A DNA stretch of 64,000 nt from JBGSIC01 sp041751875 (GCA_041751875.1 JBGSIC010000026.1:40953-104952), one strand, 5' to 3'; counted from the stretch's first letter, positions 35,228 to 44,486 are shown. Made by a program: numbers and translations. The notes: a model not told the origin generated them from the letters alone.

Positions 35228-37387
35228 ATGGAAGCCAAGGCTCAATCGACGCCTCCTGTCCGCCTGGACGTCTTGAATAAAGATGGCGGCGTTCAATACT
35301 CTGCAGAATTCACCAAGGACAAGATTGTTCTGGGCCGTGTCCTTTCAGCCGACCTACGGTTGGATGACAGTCGGGTTTCACGAATTCATGCCCTGTTGGA
35401 GATTCGCGGTAGTGATCTCCTGATAACCGATTTAGCTAGCACTCACGGTACATTCGTAAACGGCGAAAAGATTGTCGAAAGCCGCTTGAAGTTTGGTGAC
35501 ACTATCGCTCTAGGCGGAGTGACTCTCAAGCTAGAAAAAGGTTCTGGACAGGCGTCAAACGTAGGGGCTCCCGCTTCTGCTACTCAAGGCGACCGCACGC
35601 AAACCAGTTTGGATATTGGTTTAGACTTTGACTCCGATACTGTCGTTAGTGATCGTCGTGATTCACCCGATCGTCGCAAGCAAGATACTTTCCAAAAGGA
35701 ACGTCGCTCTGATGATCGTCGCTCGGGTGACCGTCGCGTCGAGCAACGTAAAGGGGAACGCCGTAAAAAGGATGTCCCTATTAATCATCCCGACCGCAGA
35801 GTCGCCGGCTCCGAGCGTCGCAAGCCTCGCGAAGTCGAGCGTCGGGTAGGTGATCGACGGAAAAACGACCGCCGTGTTTTTGATATCACCAGTCTTGAGA
35901 GACGCATTGAGGACCGTCGTGAGCGCAAAAACGACGAAGACATGCTTCCCGAGGAATTGGAAGCCGCATTTGTGCAACCCGATCACGCGCGTGAACTTGA
36001 AGTCACCGCGTTGTGGGGCGATCACATTCTCGATGTTTCCAACTACGCCGATCCTATTACCTTGAATGTGGGTGAAGCGCCGGAAAATCAGTACATTATT
36101 CCGAGCGAAGGAATTCCCTACGAGTTTCCCTTGGTGACGATCGGAGAAGACACGACAGCGCATTTGGCGTTTACTGACCAAATGACGGGTACTGTGCGTG
36201 TGCGAGATAGTATCTATCGCTTGCAAGATTTGCCTGGTGAACAGTTTGTCCGCAAATCGGGTGGCTACTACACCGTACCTCTGCGCCAAGATGATTTTGC
36301 CAAAGTTGCCATCGGCAACATTAACTTTTTCATCCTACATGTGAAGCCAGCTCCTCGTGTGCGTCCGGCTCCGATGTTGGAAAAAGACGGGCTGTTGTTC
36401 CGCACCATGGTGGGTTCGGCTCTTCTTACGTTCCTTACGATTCTGGGTTTATCTTTCTTGCCCGAACCGAAACCGGTGACCATTGAAATGATTCCGGAGC
36501 GTTTCGCCAAGATCGTCATTAAGAAAAAGCCAAATATCGACGCCATCATCCAAGACAAAATGTCGATGGATGGCGGTTCGAAAATGGGTGAAGGTGCGAA
36601 GGCTCCAAAGCCTGAGGGCGCTCCGATGCCAGCTAAGGAAAATAAGGAAGAAAAAGCGGCTGCTTACAAGCAAAAGTCTGAACAGTCTACAAAGACCGCA
36701 GCGCCGAAGAAAGCCGCTCCTACTCCCCGAAAAGTGGTGGATGCGAAGAACGTTCAGAAAGTCGGCTTGCTTGAAGCCTTCAGTGCGAGTGGTTTGCAGA
36801 ACAACGTGAAGCAGATGCTCGACAAGAACGTCGGCGTGGACGCTTTTGATAAAGGTTTGACCTCTAGCCGCGGCGGCCGTTATGGCGGCAGCGGCCAGGG
36901 GATGGGTTTGAAGGGCGTGGACGTTGGTGGCGGTGGAAATACCATCGGTATCGACGGACCTTCGACAAAAGGTATGGGCGGTGGCATGTCGGGTGACGGC
37001 ATCGGTGAAGGTATCGATGGACCAGGTCGCTTGGGTCAAAAGGGAGAACACAGCGTAAGCGTGGTATCCGAAAACATCCAGGTGCTTTCCGGTTTACCCA
37101 AGGACGTCATCAACCGTATCGTACAAGACAACCGTGGTTTGATTCGCCGCTGCTACGAAACAGCGCGACGCCGAAATCCTACCCTCAAAGGTAAAGTCGT
37201 TATCTCCTTCAAAATCGATCCAAATGGTCATGTGACTTACGCGGATGTGAAGGAAAGCACGATTGGCGATAGCACGCTAGAGCAATGTATCGTGGCACGC
37301 ATCCGAACCTTACGCTTCCCGAAACCGGAAGCTCCAGTGGAAACTGAAGTCGGTTCGTATCCGTTCTATTTGAATCCTGTTAACTAA
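35228..37387 (+). CDS. FHA-domain, single-TM protein with C-terminal AgmX/PglI (TonB-like) domain
   Basis: 719 residues. FHA domain at about 15-105 (VLGRVLSADLRLDDSRVSRIHALL and STHGTFVNGEKI) on the cytoplasmic side. Residues about 140-237 are a low-complexity region dense in DRR/ERR motifs. A single membrane helix sits near 390-412 (TMVGSALLTFLTILGLSFL). A Lys/Ala/Pro segment and a glycine-rich linker (about 545-612) follow, and the last 90 residues are the TonB-like domain: IRRCYETARRRNPTLKGKVV and FKIDPNGHVTYADVK. This is the layout of GltG/GltJ, which couple the cytoplasm and a proton-driven motor to the periplasmic machine. No aglRQS motor genes are in the window. Confidence 0.88.
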   Translation: MEAKAQSTPPVRLDVLNKDGGVQYSAEFTKDKIVLGRVLSADLRLDDSRVSRIHALLEIRGSDLLITDLASTHGTFVNGEKIVESRLKFGDTIALGGVTLKLEKGSGQASNVGAPASATQGDRTQTSLDIGLDFDSDTVVSDRRDSPDRRKQDTFQKERRSDDRRSGDRRVEQRKGERRKKDVPINHPDRRVAGSERRKPREVERRVGDRRKNDRRVFDITSLERRIEDRRERKNDEDMLPEELEAAFVQPDHARELEVTALWGDHILDVSNYADPITLNVGEAPENQYIIPSEGIPYEFPLVTIGEDTTAHLAFTDQMTGTVRVRDSIYRLQDLPGEQFVRKSGGYYTVPLRQDDFAKVAIGNINFFILHVKPAPRVRPAPMLEKDGLLFRTMVGSALLTFLTILGLSFLPEPKPVTIEMIPERFAKIVIKKKPNIDAIIQDKMSMDGGSKMGEGAKAPKPEGAPMPAKENKEEKAAAYKQKSEQSTKTAAPKKAAPTPRKVVDAKNVQKVGLLEAFSASGLQNNVKQMLDKNVGVDAFDKGLTSSRGGRYGGSGQGMGLKGVDVGGGGNTIGIDGPSTKGMGGGMSGDGIGEGIDGPGRLGQKGEHSVSVVSENIQVLSGLPKDVINRIVQDNRGLIRRCYETARRRNPTLKGKVVISFKIDPNGHVTYADVKESTIGDSTLEQCIVARIRTLRFPKPEAPVETEVGSYPFYLNPVN

Positions 37388-37431
37388 TAGTCAGCTCGCG
37401 CCCGAAATCCTGATTGAAACTCGCGAATATT

Positions 37432-37486
37432 GTGCGCGTGCTTTCAAGAGGAACCGTCTACGCGGCTTCCTTGAAAACGCACGCAC
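37432..37486. terminator. Imperfect bidirectional hairpin between convergent genes
   Basis: GTGCGCGTGC...TTTCAAG at 37432 pairs with CTTGAAAACGCACGCAC ending at 37486, with a CGTCTACG loop area. It lies between two convergent stop codons. The hairpin lacks a clean U-run, so it may end transcription weakly or only structurally. Confidence 0.45.
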
Positions 37487-37508
37487 ATCGTCCATAATTC
37501 TATTAGTC

Positions 37509-39407
37509 CTAGCGCGTGGATTTACGTGCCACTGCAATCATCAGTGCGCACAATCCCAAAAAGATAAATCCGGTCAGCATTTCCACGCTAATCGTCACCG
37601 GCAAAGCATCCCTCGAAAAGTAGATTACGGCTCCGAGGCTGACACCTGCGATTGCTTCTCCCGCAATAAGTCCTGACGCGAAAAGCGTTCCTGAGTCGGT
37701 TTCACTTTCCTTTCGTTTGCGCTGCATAAGGGCGCTGATAATACCGCCGATGAAAATAGGGACCGACAAAGTCAGAGGCAGATAAATACCCACGGCGACC
37801 GCCATGATGGGCGTGCGGAAGTTGCTCTTTACCCTCTTAAGAACGAGATCTACAAGAATAATTCCGACACCCAGTAAGGCCCCGATCTTCACGTACTCCC
37901 AAGGTAATTCACCCTGACCGAATAGAGCTTTTACCAAATTGGCAAAGAGTGTTGCTTGCGGAGCTTTTAAGGAACCAGGGGCACCAGTGCCAATTCCGTA
38001 AGCATGTTGCAAAACGCTCATAACGGGAACAATGACGAGCGAGGTGACCACTGCCGCGATGACTTCGGTCCATTGCTGACGCCTGGGGGTTGCACCAATC
38101 AAATAACCCGTTTTTAAATCTTGTGAGATATCGCCTGAGCTACAAACAGCGCAGCAAACCACACCTGCTACGATGAGAGTGGCCATAATCCCGGACGCAC
38201 CGGTCATGTTAAAAACAAGAAGCATTCCGCCAGTGCCCAACACCGCGCAAATGGTCATTCCCGAAACCGGCGACGAAGAACTCCCCACCAGACCTACGAT
38301 GTAACTCGCCACTGCAATGAAAAGGAAAGACATAATGAGTGTGCTAATCGTCGAGGCAATCGTGATCGTGATGTCGTTCAACATGAACTGATAGAGACCG
38401 ACGATTACCGCAGTCGTTAAACCAAGCAGCAATAAGATGTGCGACTGCCGCATACCTTGCTCCGTCCGCAAAACGGTCGCAGCTTTTTTGCCTGCCTTTT
38501 TGTAACCGAGAAAGGCTTCTTTGAGACCCTTCACGATGCCTTTTCGAATGCTGATGATGGACCAGACGCCACCTACGATCATGGCGCCTACGCCCATATA
38601 ACGGATCTTTGTGCTCCACATGGTCCAAAACCAATCCATGGGATCGCCTGTGATACCCGACATGCCGAGAAGAGGGAGGGCAATGCACCAAGCAATGGCG
38701 CCCCCAAGGAACATAAGGCAGGCAATATTAAACCCAACGATGTAGCCCACGCCCAGAAGAGCGGCCGAGACATCAGCACCAAAGTAGAATCCAGTTTTTC
38801 CAAAAACCCACGCGCCCTCAAGAACGCCTTTAAGAAGCGAAGTGCCCGTGGTGAGAAACTTCAGAAAACCGCCTACCAACATAGAGTAGAGAAGAATCAG
38901 GGCTCCTCCGCCACCCTTTTCCCCACATTTGAGCACCTCCGCACAGGCCAGACCTTCTGGGTAGGTCAGGTCGGTATCTTCCACCACATGCGACTGCCGC
39001 AACGGGATCATGAAAATAATACCGAGCATCCCGCCGGTGAGGCACATAAGGGTCGCTGGCCAATAGTGAAACTCTGTCCAAACACCGGTGAGGACCAAAG
39101 CGGGAACTGTGAAGATCACGCCGGCAGCCAGTGATTCTCCGGAAGAGGCCATCGTCTGCACAATATTGTTTTCGAGAATGGTTCCCCGCTTCAAGATACC
39201 ACGCAAAATTCCCATCGAAAGAACAGCTGCGGGAATCGCTGCTGACACCGTCATGCCCGCGTATAAGCCTAAGTAGGTATTCGCCGCGGCAAGGATGACC
39301 CCCAAAAATAATCCAAGGAAGATAGACTGAAAAGTTATCTCGGGAATTTCCTTGTGAGCGGGAATATAAGGAACAAAAGCCGCTGGCTTTTTGGGTGTAG
39401 TCGCCAT
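37509..39407 (-). CDS. OPT-family oligopeptide transporter
   Basis: 632 residues from ATG 39407 (GGAG ten bases before). The N-terminal signature is ITFQSIFLGLFLGVILAAAN then TYLGLYAGMTVSAAIPAAV, characteristic of bacterial OPT transporters, with about 15 hydrophobic segments. Further family segments are TMASSGESLAAGVIFT, YPEGLACAEVLKCGEKGG, and SGDISQDLKTGYLIGATPR. Likely imports short peptides or metal chelates across the inner membrane. Monocistronic. A 231-residue antisense frame opposite this gene is treated as a shadow. Confidence 0.92.
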   Translation of the reverse strand: MATTPKKPAAFVPYIPAHKEIPEITFQSIFLGLFLGVILAAANTYLGLYAGMTVSAAIPAAVLSMGILRGILKRGTILENNIVQTMASSGESLAAGVIFTVPALVLTGVWTEFHYWPATLMCLTGGMLGIIFMIPLRQSHVVEDTDLTYPEGLACAEVLKCGEKGGGGALILLYSMLVGGFLKFLTTGTSLLKGVLEGAWVFGKTGFYFGADVSAALLGVGYIVGFNIACLMFLGGAIAWCIALPLLGMSGITGDPMDWFWTMWSTKIRYMGVGAMIVGGVWSIISIRKGIVKGLKEAFLGYKKAGKKAATVLRTEQGMRQSHILLLLGLTTAVIVGLYQFMLNDITITIASTISTLIMSFLFIAVASYIVGLVGSSSSPVSGMTICAVLGTGGMLLVFNMTGASGIMATLIVAGVVCCAVCSSGDISQDLKTGYLIGATPRRQQWTEVIAAVVTSLVIVPVMSVLQHAYGIGTGAPGSLKAPQATLFANLVKALFGQGELPWEYVKIGALLGVGIILVDLVLKRVKSNFRTPIMAVAVGIYLPLTLSVPIFIGGIISALMQRKRKESETDSGTLFASGLIAGEAIAGVSLGAVIYFSRDALPVTISVEMLTGFIFLGLCALMIAVARKSTR

Positions 39408-39498
39408 GGGATCGGGTCTCCGGTTTGGGGTCTTGCCAAGCGATAGCAAGAGACCGGAATAAAATCAACGAACTCCTGTGGTGGGAGCGGATTATCGC

Positions 39499-40605
39499 CT
39501 ATTTGGCGATTGCGGTCATCTGGGCCTGAAAGGCCTGCAAGCTACTGGGAAACTGTGCTTCGCTACCGAAGGGGTTCTCACTGACGGGACTGAGTTCCGA
39601 CTGCAGGTCAGCTGAAGTCGGGAGTGTAGTTTCTCCTGGCGCCGTTCTTTCAAAGCCGTTGAGCCAAGCCGTGAGCTTTCTCATGATGCCCGGATCGGTC
39701 GAAGGCGGGGTAAATGATACGCTATCACTCTGGTCGCTCTCCGAAGTTACCGAGACGGTGCTAGCGGTTTTTCGGACGGGCTGATTAGCAACGAAACGAT
39801 CTTTCGAAACCACAGAGCCACGCAATCCTTCGCTTCGCGAAGGAGATTCTCGCGTGGCAGCTAGGTTAAACACCTCGTCGTCAAACTGAGGCTCCGGATT
39901 AAGTTCCGCCACGTTCGTAGTGGAGGTAACTGCTGGCGCGTTATAGGCGACGAATCCAGCGGGATTTGCTCCCGTGACAGGAGCACTGCCTGTGGTTGGG
40001 CCGGTGACGGGCGCAACCGTTGTTGAAGGCGTCTTTACCGGTGTTGTCGCCGCTACCGTTGTGTCGGCTTCTTTTGGATCCAAAAGGCGCTTCGGGAGAC
40101 GATATATAGGAGAAGCCGAACCCATTTGGGTGGGCTTGCTGGGCCGTTTCGCCGCTACAAAAGGGGTTAGTGTCTTGGAAACAGGTCTGGTCGCTACCGT
40201 CGATGTATCGTCCATGGCCGGCTTGCGATCAAGCTCATCCCTTTTGCGTTCTAAACTTTCTTTTAGATTGTCTTTGCGAAGTTTGTTTTCTTCATCCATT
40301 CCTTCTTCGCTTAAACGGGAAAGACGCTTGAGAACCTGGTCTACGTCTTCTTTATACGTCAAAATTCCAAGTAGGTGCTCGAAAGCATTAAATTCTTCGT
40401 TTGTTCCTGTTTGAGTGAGAAAAAAGAGATCTAGGGCACGCTCATATTCATTGCGTGCTTCTCTATCGAAGCGAGGAAGGGTACGCGTCACGCCGATCTG
40501 TTTCGCGGACGCGTCTTCATCGGTATGGCTCGCAAAGCTAGAAAGAGCTAGGCCGAAGACCAATACAAAGATGATAGGTTGCCATTTAAGAACGGCGGCA
40601 TGCAT
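39499..40605 (-). CDS. Secreted low-complexity Thr/Pro/Val-rich protein of unknown function
   Basis: 368 residues with signal peptide (IIFVLVFGLALSSFASH). Residues 30-125 are helical and charged (NEYERALDLFFLTQTGTNEEFN, RKDNLKESLERKRDELDRK). From about 130 to 300 the sequence is Thr/Val/Ala/Pro/Ser-rich (TTVAATTPVKTPSTTVAPVT), likely a disordered linker or O-modified stalk. The C-terminus has a short helix (LTAWLNGF). No family recognised. It is transcribed away from the structured segment at 40743. Confidence 0.55.
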   Translation of the reverse strand: MHAAVLKWQPIIFVLVFGLALSSFASHTDEDASAKQIGVTRTLPRFDREARNEYERALDLFFLTQTGTNEEFNAFEHLLGILTYKEDVDQVLKRLSRLSEEGMDEENKLRKDNLKESLERKRDELDRKPAMDDTSTVATRPVSKTLTPFVAAKRPSKPTQMGSASPIYRLPKRLLDPKEADTTVAATTPVKTPSTTVAPVTGPTTGSAPVTGANPAGFVAYNAPAVTSTTNVAELNPEPQFDDEVFNLAATRESPSRSEGLRGSVVSKDRFVANQPVRKTASTVSVTSESDQSDSVSFTPPSTDPGIMRKLTAWLNGFERTAPGETTLPTSADLQSELSPVSENPFGSEAQFPSSLQAFQAQMTAIAK

Positions 40606-40742
40606 GAAAATCTTCCCCCTTATACTTAGTTAGGATTTGCAAGGTCAGGGCCGTAGTTTTCAGGCACAGACACCTAGTGTGTTCTTTTGGTCTACTAGAA
40701 GGTTTACGCCCCATAAAATAAACATTGTAAAATCAAGTAGTT
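40606..40742. other. Upstream region of the secreted-protein gene
   Basis: AT-rich stretch holding the leader of the minus-strand gene. On the plus strand, CATAAAATAAACATTGTAAAAT (split in two parts here: CATAAAAT and TTGTAAAAT) could provide -10-like boxes for transcription into the structured segment that follows. No gene seen. Confidence 0.3.
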
Positions 40743-40880
40743 ATGCAGGTGTATCTGCCCCGAATACGGACGGTCGGCGAGAAAGGTGTGAACGGGGGAA
40801 ACCCCTGGCCTAACTGGGCGAGAGCCGGAGGTATTCAGAAGGAATACTTCATTTGTTTGAGTGGGAGTGTCGACAAGGAT
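40743..40880 (+). ncRNA. Possible structured RNA or intron remnant
   Basis: This 140-base segment contains a series of hairpins: GCAG-GTGTAT-CTGC, GGGG-GAAA-CCCC (GNRA tetraloop), CTGG-GCGAGAG-CCGG, and a nine-pair stem GAGGTATTC-AGAAG-GAATACTTC. The regular spacing, a GNRA loop and purine-rich joins (GGCGAGAAAGGTGTGAAC) resemble parts of group II intron domain I, but I cannot find the other intron parts or a maturase. An open frame of 67 codons covering it has no protein-like composition. Could be an unknown ncRNA. Confidence 0.3.
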
Positions 40881-40886
40881 TACGTT

Positions 40887-41582
40887 TTAACCGGGGTCAA
40901 TGAAGGTCATTTCCATCGTTACGGGATCGACGATCACGTTCATTAGATCAGAGGAGAAAATGTCCCGGCGGATAATTAGCTGTTCTTTGGTTGGGGCTGC
41001 GCTCACCTGCAGTACGCGCAAGCCGTGTTCCTTGACCCATTTCGAACGCGTGACCCATCCTTTGGCTTTCATTTGCTGTACGAGGTTTCCCATGCGCTCG
41101 TTGTGAAGAGTGGCCAGCTTAAGAGCCATTTCGGGCTGGGCCGTTTTTAACTTAACGAGAACCGACTTGAGTTCGTGGCCTTTCACGTCATCGTACTCGA
41201 TCCACCGGCCGGGCAAGCTTTTCGCATTTTGCGGAGTCTTGAAATGCTTTCCCCCTTGTGGGAAGGCTGCGGCCATTTGGTAAAATTCTAGGTCAAATTT
41301 GTTGGAATACTCATCAGTGTGGCCCCGCAGAATATGTTGGCTTCCATCAGCATCGACCACGCGAAAGATAAGCGCCTCGCCACCTTCCTCGATGAAATAG
41401 ACGGCCTTTGCGCCTAGTCGCTTCTTGAGATCAGCTGCTCGTTTTTGGTGTTCCTTCGGAGACTCGAGAGTGCCTTGTACGAACGCCTCAGTAATGCCCA
41501 CCGACTGCAGAGCCTTAAGGCAATCGGTTGCCAACGCTGGAGCGGCGACTAATAAAATGAGTAGAATTGTTTTATCCCGCAT
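40887..41582 (-). CDS. Secreted protein with kinase-like fold ending at its DFG-equivalent
   Basis: 231 residues with signal peptide (ILLILLVAAPALA). Candidate kinase landmarks: a glycine-loop-like FIEEGGEALIFRV (63-75), a helix with acidic residues (DLEFYQMA), hinge-like RWIEYDDVKGHEL (126-138), a helix LALKLATLHNERM-type segment at 152-164, then the catalytic-loop-like RRDIFSSDLMNVIVDP (205-220) with D207 and N215, and finally FIDPG where kinases have DFG. The chain stops at that glycine, so the activation segment and the rest of the C-lobe are missing. It may be a truncated or secreted pseudokinase. Family not recognised beyond this pattern. Confidence 0.6.
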   Translation of the reverse strand: MRDKTILLILLVAAPALATDCLKALQSVGITEAFVQGTLESPKEHQKRAADLKKRLGAKAVYFIEEGGEALIFRVVDADGSQHILRGHTDEYSNKFDLEFYQMAAAFPQGGKHFKTPQNAKSLPGRWIEYDDVKGHELKSVLVKLKTAQPEMALKLATLHNERMGNLVQQMKAKGWVTRSKWVKEHGLRVLQVSAAPTKEQLIIRRDIFSSDLMNVIVDPVTMEMTFIDPG

Positions 41583-41674
41583 TGTCGAATCGGAAATTTT
41601 TGACCAAATAGATCTTACACTGGCTCGACGACTCCAGGAACAAAGGATGAGACTAATTCAACGAGATCAGCATC

Positions 41675-43930
41675 TTGCTATGCGTGCAGCCATCTCCTAT
41701 AGTCTACAAAGTGATTCACCTTACTGACGCGATTTCCGACTTAGGTTTCATTCTTATCACTGCGGCAGTGGTAACGCTTGTCTTCCGCTATCTCAAACAA
41801 CCCGTTGTACTCGGATACCTGATTGCGGGTCTGCTTGTGGGCCCGCATGTCGATTTCACCCCAAGTATAACCGATACCGACAGCGTAAAGGTTTGGGCGG
41901 AAGTGGGCGTGATCTTCCTGCTATTCAGTTTAGGGCTGGAATTTAGTTTCAAGAAACTCGCGCAGGTTGGAGGCGGTGCGTCTGTGATCGCCTTGGTGGA
42001 AGTGATCGTGATGATGGCACTCGGGTACATCTCCGGGCAGCTACTCAATTGGACACGGATGGACAGCCTCTTTCTAGGTGGAATTCTCGCCATTTCTTCG
42101 ACCACCATTATTGTCCGAGCTTTCGATGAACTGGGGTTGAAGACTCGCAAGTTTGTATCTCTGGTATATGGCGTTCTTATTATCGAAGATCTGTTTGCGA
42201 TTTTGTTGTTAGTTTTACTTTCAACTGTGGCGGCAACGCAGAGCCTCTCCGGATCGGAGCTTTTGTTTTCCACTCTGAGATTGGGCTTTTTTTTGGTGCT
42301 CTGGTTTGTGGTGGGTATTTACTTTGTCCCGGCGATTTTGCGTCGCTTACGCCCCCTACTGACCGACGAAACGACCCTCATCGTAGCCGTAGGTCTCTGT
42401 TTGGTGATGGTTATTCATGCGACTGCGGTAGGCTTTTCGCCTGAATTGGGTGCTTTCGTGATGGGGTCGATTCTCGCTGAAACTCGTGAAGGTAAACGCA
42501 TAGAGCATCTGATCGTACCGGTTAGGGATCTCTTTGCGGCTGTTTTCTTCGTATCCGTCGGAATGCTCATCGACCCTAATGTCATTGTTGGACACTGGTC
42601 TTTGATTTTAGTTCTTACGATTCTTACCATTGGTGGCAAGTTACTGGGCACTGGTCTGGGCGCATTGCTTTCCGGCCACTCACTCAAACAGTCTGTTCAA
42701 GCTGGTATGAGCTTGGCACAGATTGGTGAATTTTCATTTATCATCGCGACACTCGGTTTGACCTTAAACGTCACCAGCGATTTTCTTTACCCTATCGCTG
42801 TCGCGATCTCGGCGATAACTACCTTTACCACGCCCTATATGATCAAAGTCTCCGATCCGTTGGTTGCTTGGATCGATCGCAAGATCCCGGTAACGGTTCT
42901 GGCGCGTTTGGAGCGTTACCAGTCTGCCATTCAATCTCGCTCGTCGCAGAGTACGTTCTCGTTGCTCTGGCAATCTTACGGCATGAAACTCGGGTTAAAC
43001 GCTGTCGTCGTGGTGGCAATCACTTTGGGTGCAAGCAAAGGGCTGCTTCCTTACGTGAAATCCCACTTCACCAAGGATTCTTTGGGGGTCGTGGCAACCG
43101 CGTTGATCACCCTCATCGCCTCTGCTCCCTTTCTTTGGGCCATCGTTTTTGGCGCACGAGCAGAAGTCAAAGACCAAAACAGCATGGAGCGCCTCAAGAG
43201 CCTTCAGTTTGGCGTAGCCATTTTTAGAGTGGTGGTGGTGCTGGGTCTCGTGGGTTTCATTGGCGTGCAGTTTTCTTCCATTTTGGCAGCCTCCGGATTC
43301 TTCTTGGTTCTCATCATTCTTATTATCTTGGTTTTCACCCGCTACGCAGAGAACTTTTATACTCGTTTTGAGAACCGATTCATTACCAACCTCAATGATC
43401 GGGAACGAGAAGAGAAGCATCATGCTAAGGGAGTTCCCGTTCTGGCACCCTGGGATGCAAACCTGGCAGAGTTTATTTTGTCCCCCAATTCAGAACTGGT
43501 CGGACGCCGTCTAGGCGCATCTAATTTGAAGGAACGTTTTGGTGTTACGGTGGCTCTGATGGAACGCGGAGGGCGACGCATTCTTGCCCCTGGCCGCGAA
43601 GACCTTCTAATGCCCTTTGATCATATTTTTATGATTGGAGCAGATGAGCAGTTGGAGTCCGCACGCCTGGTCATTGAGAAGGACATTGAACATACTCCTG
43701 ATGAAGACGTTGAGACATTCGGCTTAGAATCCATCATTCTTCCGGACAACTCTCCCTTTGTAGAAAAATCTATTCGTGCGTGCGGTCTTAGAGAAGCCAT
43801 TCACGGATTGATTGTGGGAATCGAGCGCGACGGCAAGCGCATGGTCAGTCCCGATTCCTCCATGGTACTCAAACCTCGGGACCTCGTTTGGGTGGTGGGT
43901 GATCGCAAACTCATCCGAACCGTAGGCTAA
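41675..43930 (+). CDS. CPA2 cation:proton antiporter with C-terminal TrkA_C domains
   Basis: 751 residues if TTG 41675 is used; GTG 41711 (starting IHLTDAISDLGFIL) fits the family better, but neither has a clear ribosome-binding site. The N-terminal 390 residues form the Na+/H+ exchanger domain with LKQPVVLGYLIAGLLVGPH, VGVIFLLFSLGLEFS, and GFSPELGAFVMGSILAETRE. Several extra membrane helices follow, then two regulatory TrkA_C-like domains (ELVGRRLGASNLKERFG and SPFVEKSIRACGLREAI). KefB/YbaL-like potassium or sodium efflux. It is divergent from the kinase-like gene. Confidence 0.87.
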   Translation: MLCVQPSPIVYKVIHLTDAISDLGFILITAAVVTLVFRYLKQPVVLGYLIAGLLVGPHVDFTPSITDTDSVKVWAEVGVIFLLFSLGLEFSFKKLAQVGGGASVIALVEVIVMMALGYISGQLLNWTRMDSLFLGGILAISSTTIIVRAFDELGLKTRKFVSLVYGVLIIEDLFAILLLVLLSTVAATQSLSGSELLFSTLRLGFFLVLWFVVGIYFVPAILRRLRPLLTDETTLIVAVGLCLVMVIHATAVGFSPELGAFVMGSILAETREGKRIEHLIVPVRDLFAAVFFVSVGMLIDPNVIVGHWSLILVLTILTIGGKLLGTGLGALLSGHSLKQSVQAGMSLAQIGEFSFIIATLGLTLNVTSDFLYPIAVAISAITTFTTPYMIKVSDPLVAWIDRKIPVTVLARLERYQSAIQSRSSQSTFSLLWQSYGMKLGLNAVVVVAITLGASKGLLPYVKSHFTKDSLGVVATALITLIASAPFLWAIVFGARAEVKDQNSMERLKSLQFGVAIFRVVVVLGLVGFIGVQFSSILAASGFFLVLIILIILVFTRYAENFYTRFENRFITNLNDREREEKHHAKGVPVLAPWDANLAEFILSPNSELVGRRLGASNLKERFGVTVALMERGGRRILAPGREDLLMPFDHIFMIGADEQLESARLVIEKDIEHTPDEDVETFGLESIILPDNSPFVEKSIRACGLREAIHGLIVGIERDGKRMVSPDSSMVLKPRDLVWVVGDRKLIRTVG

Positions 43931-44027
43931 GCATCTACAACCAATTAGGTTTTTCTCATCCTCTTTACATCGGAGGCACTTAAGCGCATACCAGCGCCAT
44001 TCTTCACTCTATTAATAAGGAGGAGCT

Positions 44028-44474
44028 ATGAAGAAGGGAATATTGATTCTTGTTGTGATGTTTGCTGGTTCGAATGTTTGGGCCTTGCATTGGTTTAACT
44101 GCTCGAGTGCCGATGGTTCGGTGGCGGTAGTGGAACGCGAAATCTGGGGAGCCAATCCCACCGGCTGTTACTATAAAGGGGAAGCCGTTGAAGAAGGCCG
44201 TATCGAACTGGACAAGAAAACTGAAAAAGAGATTGAAAAAAAGAGTGGCTTTCCGGATAAGAACAAAGACTGGGAAAGAACTTTTGCTGTGAAGGGAAAA
44301 CTCTCTTCCGCGAAGGGGTTGCCAGCAATCGCAGATGATTCTGAGCGCATTGCGCGGTTAGATAAAGAGGAGAAGCGCGATAGCGTCGAAGCGTGGCTTA
44401 TCTGCAAGGAAGTAAATACTTCAGCATTGGATTTTGCCAATATTGAGCCTCCCTGTGAAGTCATACGCAAATAG
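44028..44474 (+). CDS. Small secreted protein, unknown function
   Basis: 148 residues, AAGGAGGAG just before ATG 44028. Signal peptide cut near NVWA (residues 16-20). The mature protein has four Cys (C24-ish in HWFNCSSADG, GCYYKG, WLICKEV, PPCEVI), suitable for two periplasmic disulfides, and a charged middle (DKKTEKEIEKKSGFPDKNKD). No family recognised. It ends 12 bases before a strong terminator hairpin. Confidence 0.6.
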   Translation: MKKGILILVVMFAGSNVWALHWFNCSSADGSVAVVEREIWGANPTGCYYKGEAVEEGRIELDKKTEKEIEKKSGFPDKNKDWERTFAVKGKLSSAKGLPAIADDSERIARLDKEEKRDSVEAWLICKEVNTSALDFANIEPPCEVIRK

Positions 44475-44486
44475 TTGAACACAAAA

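Noticed and set aside
35640..35940. Regular repeats that look like a CRISPR-type array
   Set aside because: The periodicity is short and codon-based (CGTCGT/GATCGT for Arg-Arg/Asp-Arg) inside an open reading frame; there are no spacers or cas genes.
38439..39134. 231-codon frame on the plus strand opposite the OPT transporter
   Set aside because: Composition is that of an antisense frame of a membrane protein (His, Gln, Lys-rich), and the OPT frame carries family signatures.
40743..40946. 67-codon frame across the structured segment
   Set aside because: It overlaps the 3' end of the kinase-like gene, is better explained by RNA hairpins, and has no protein-like features.
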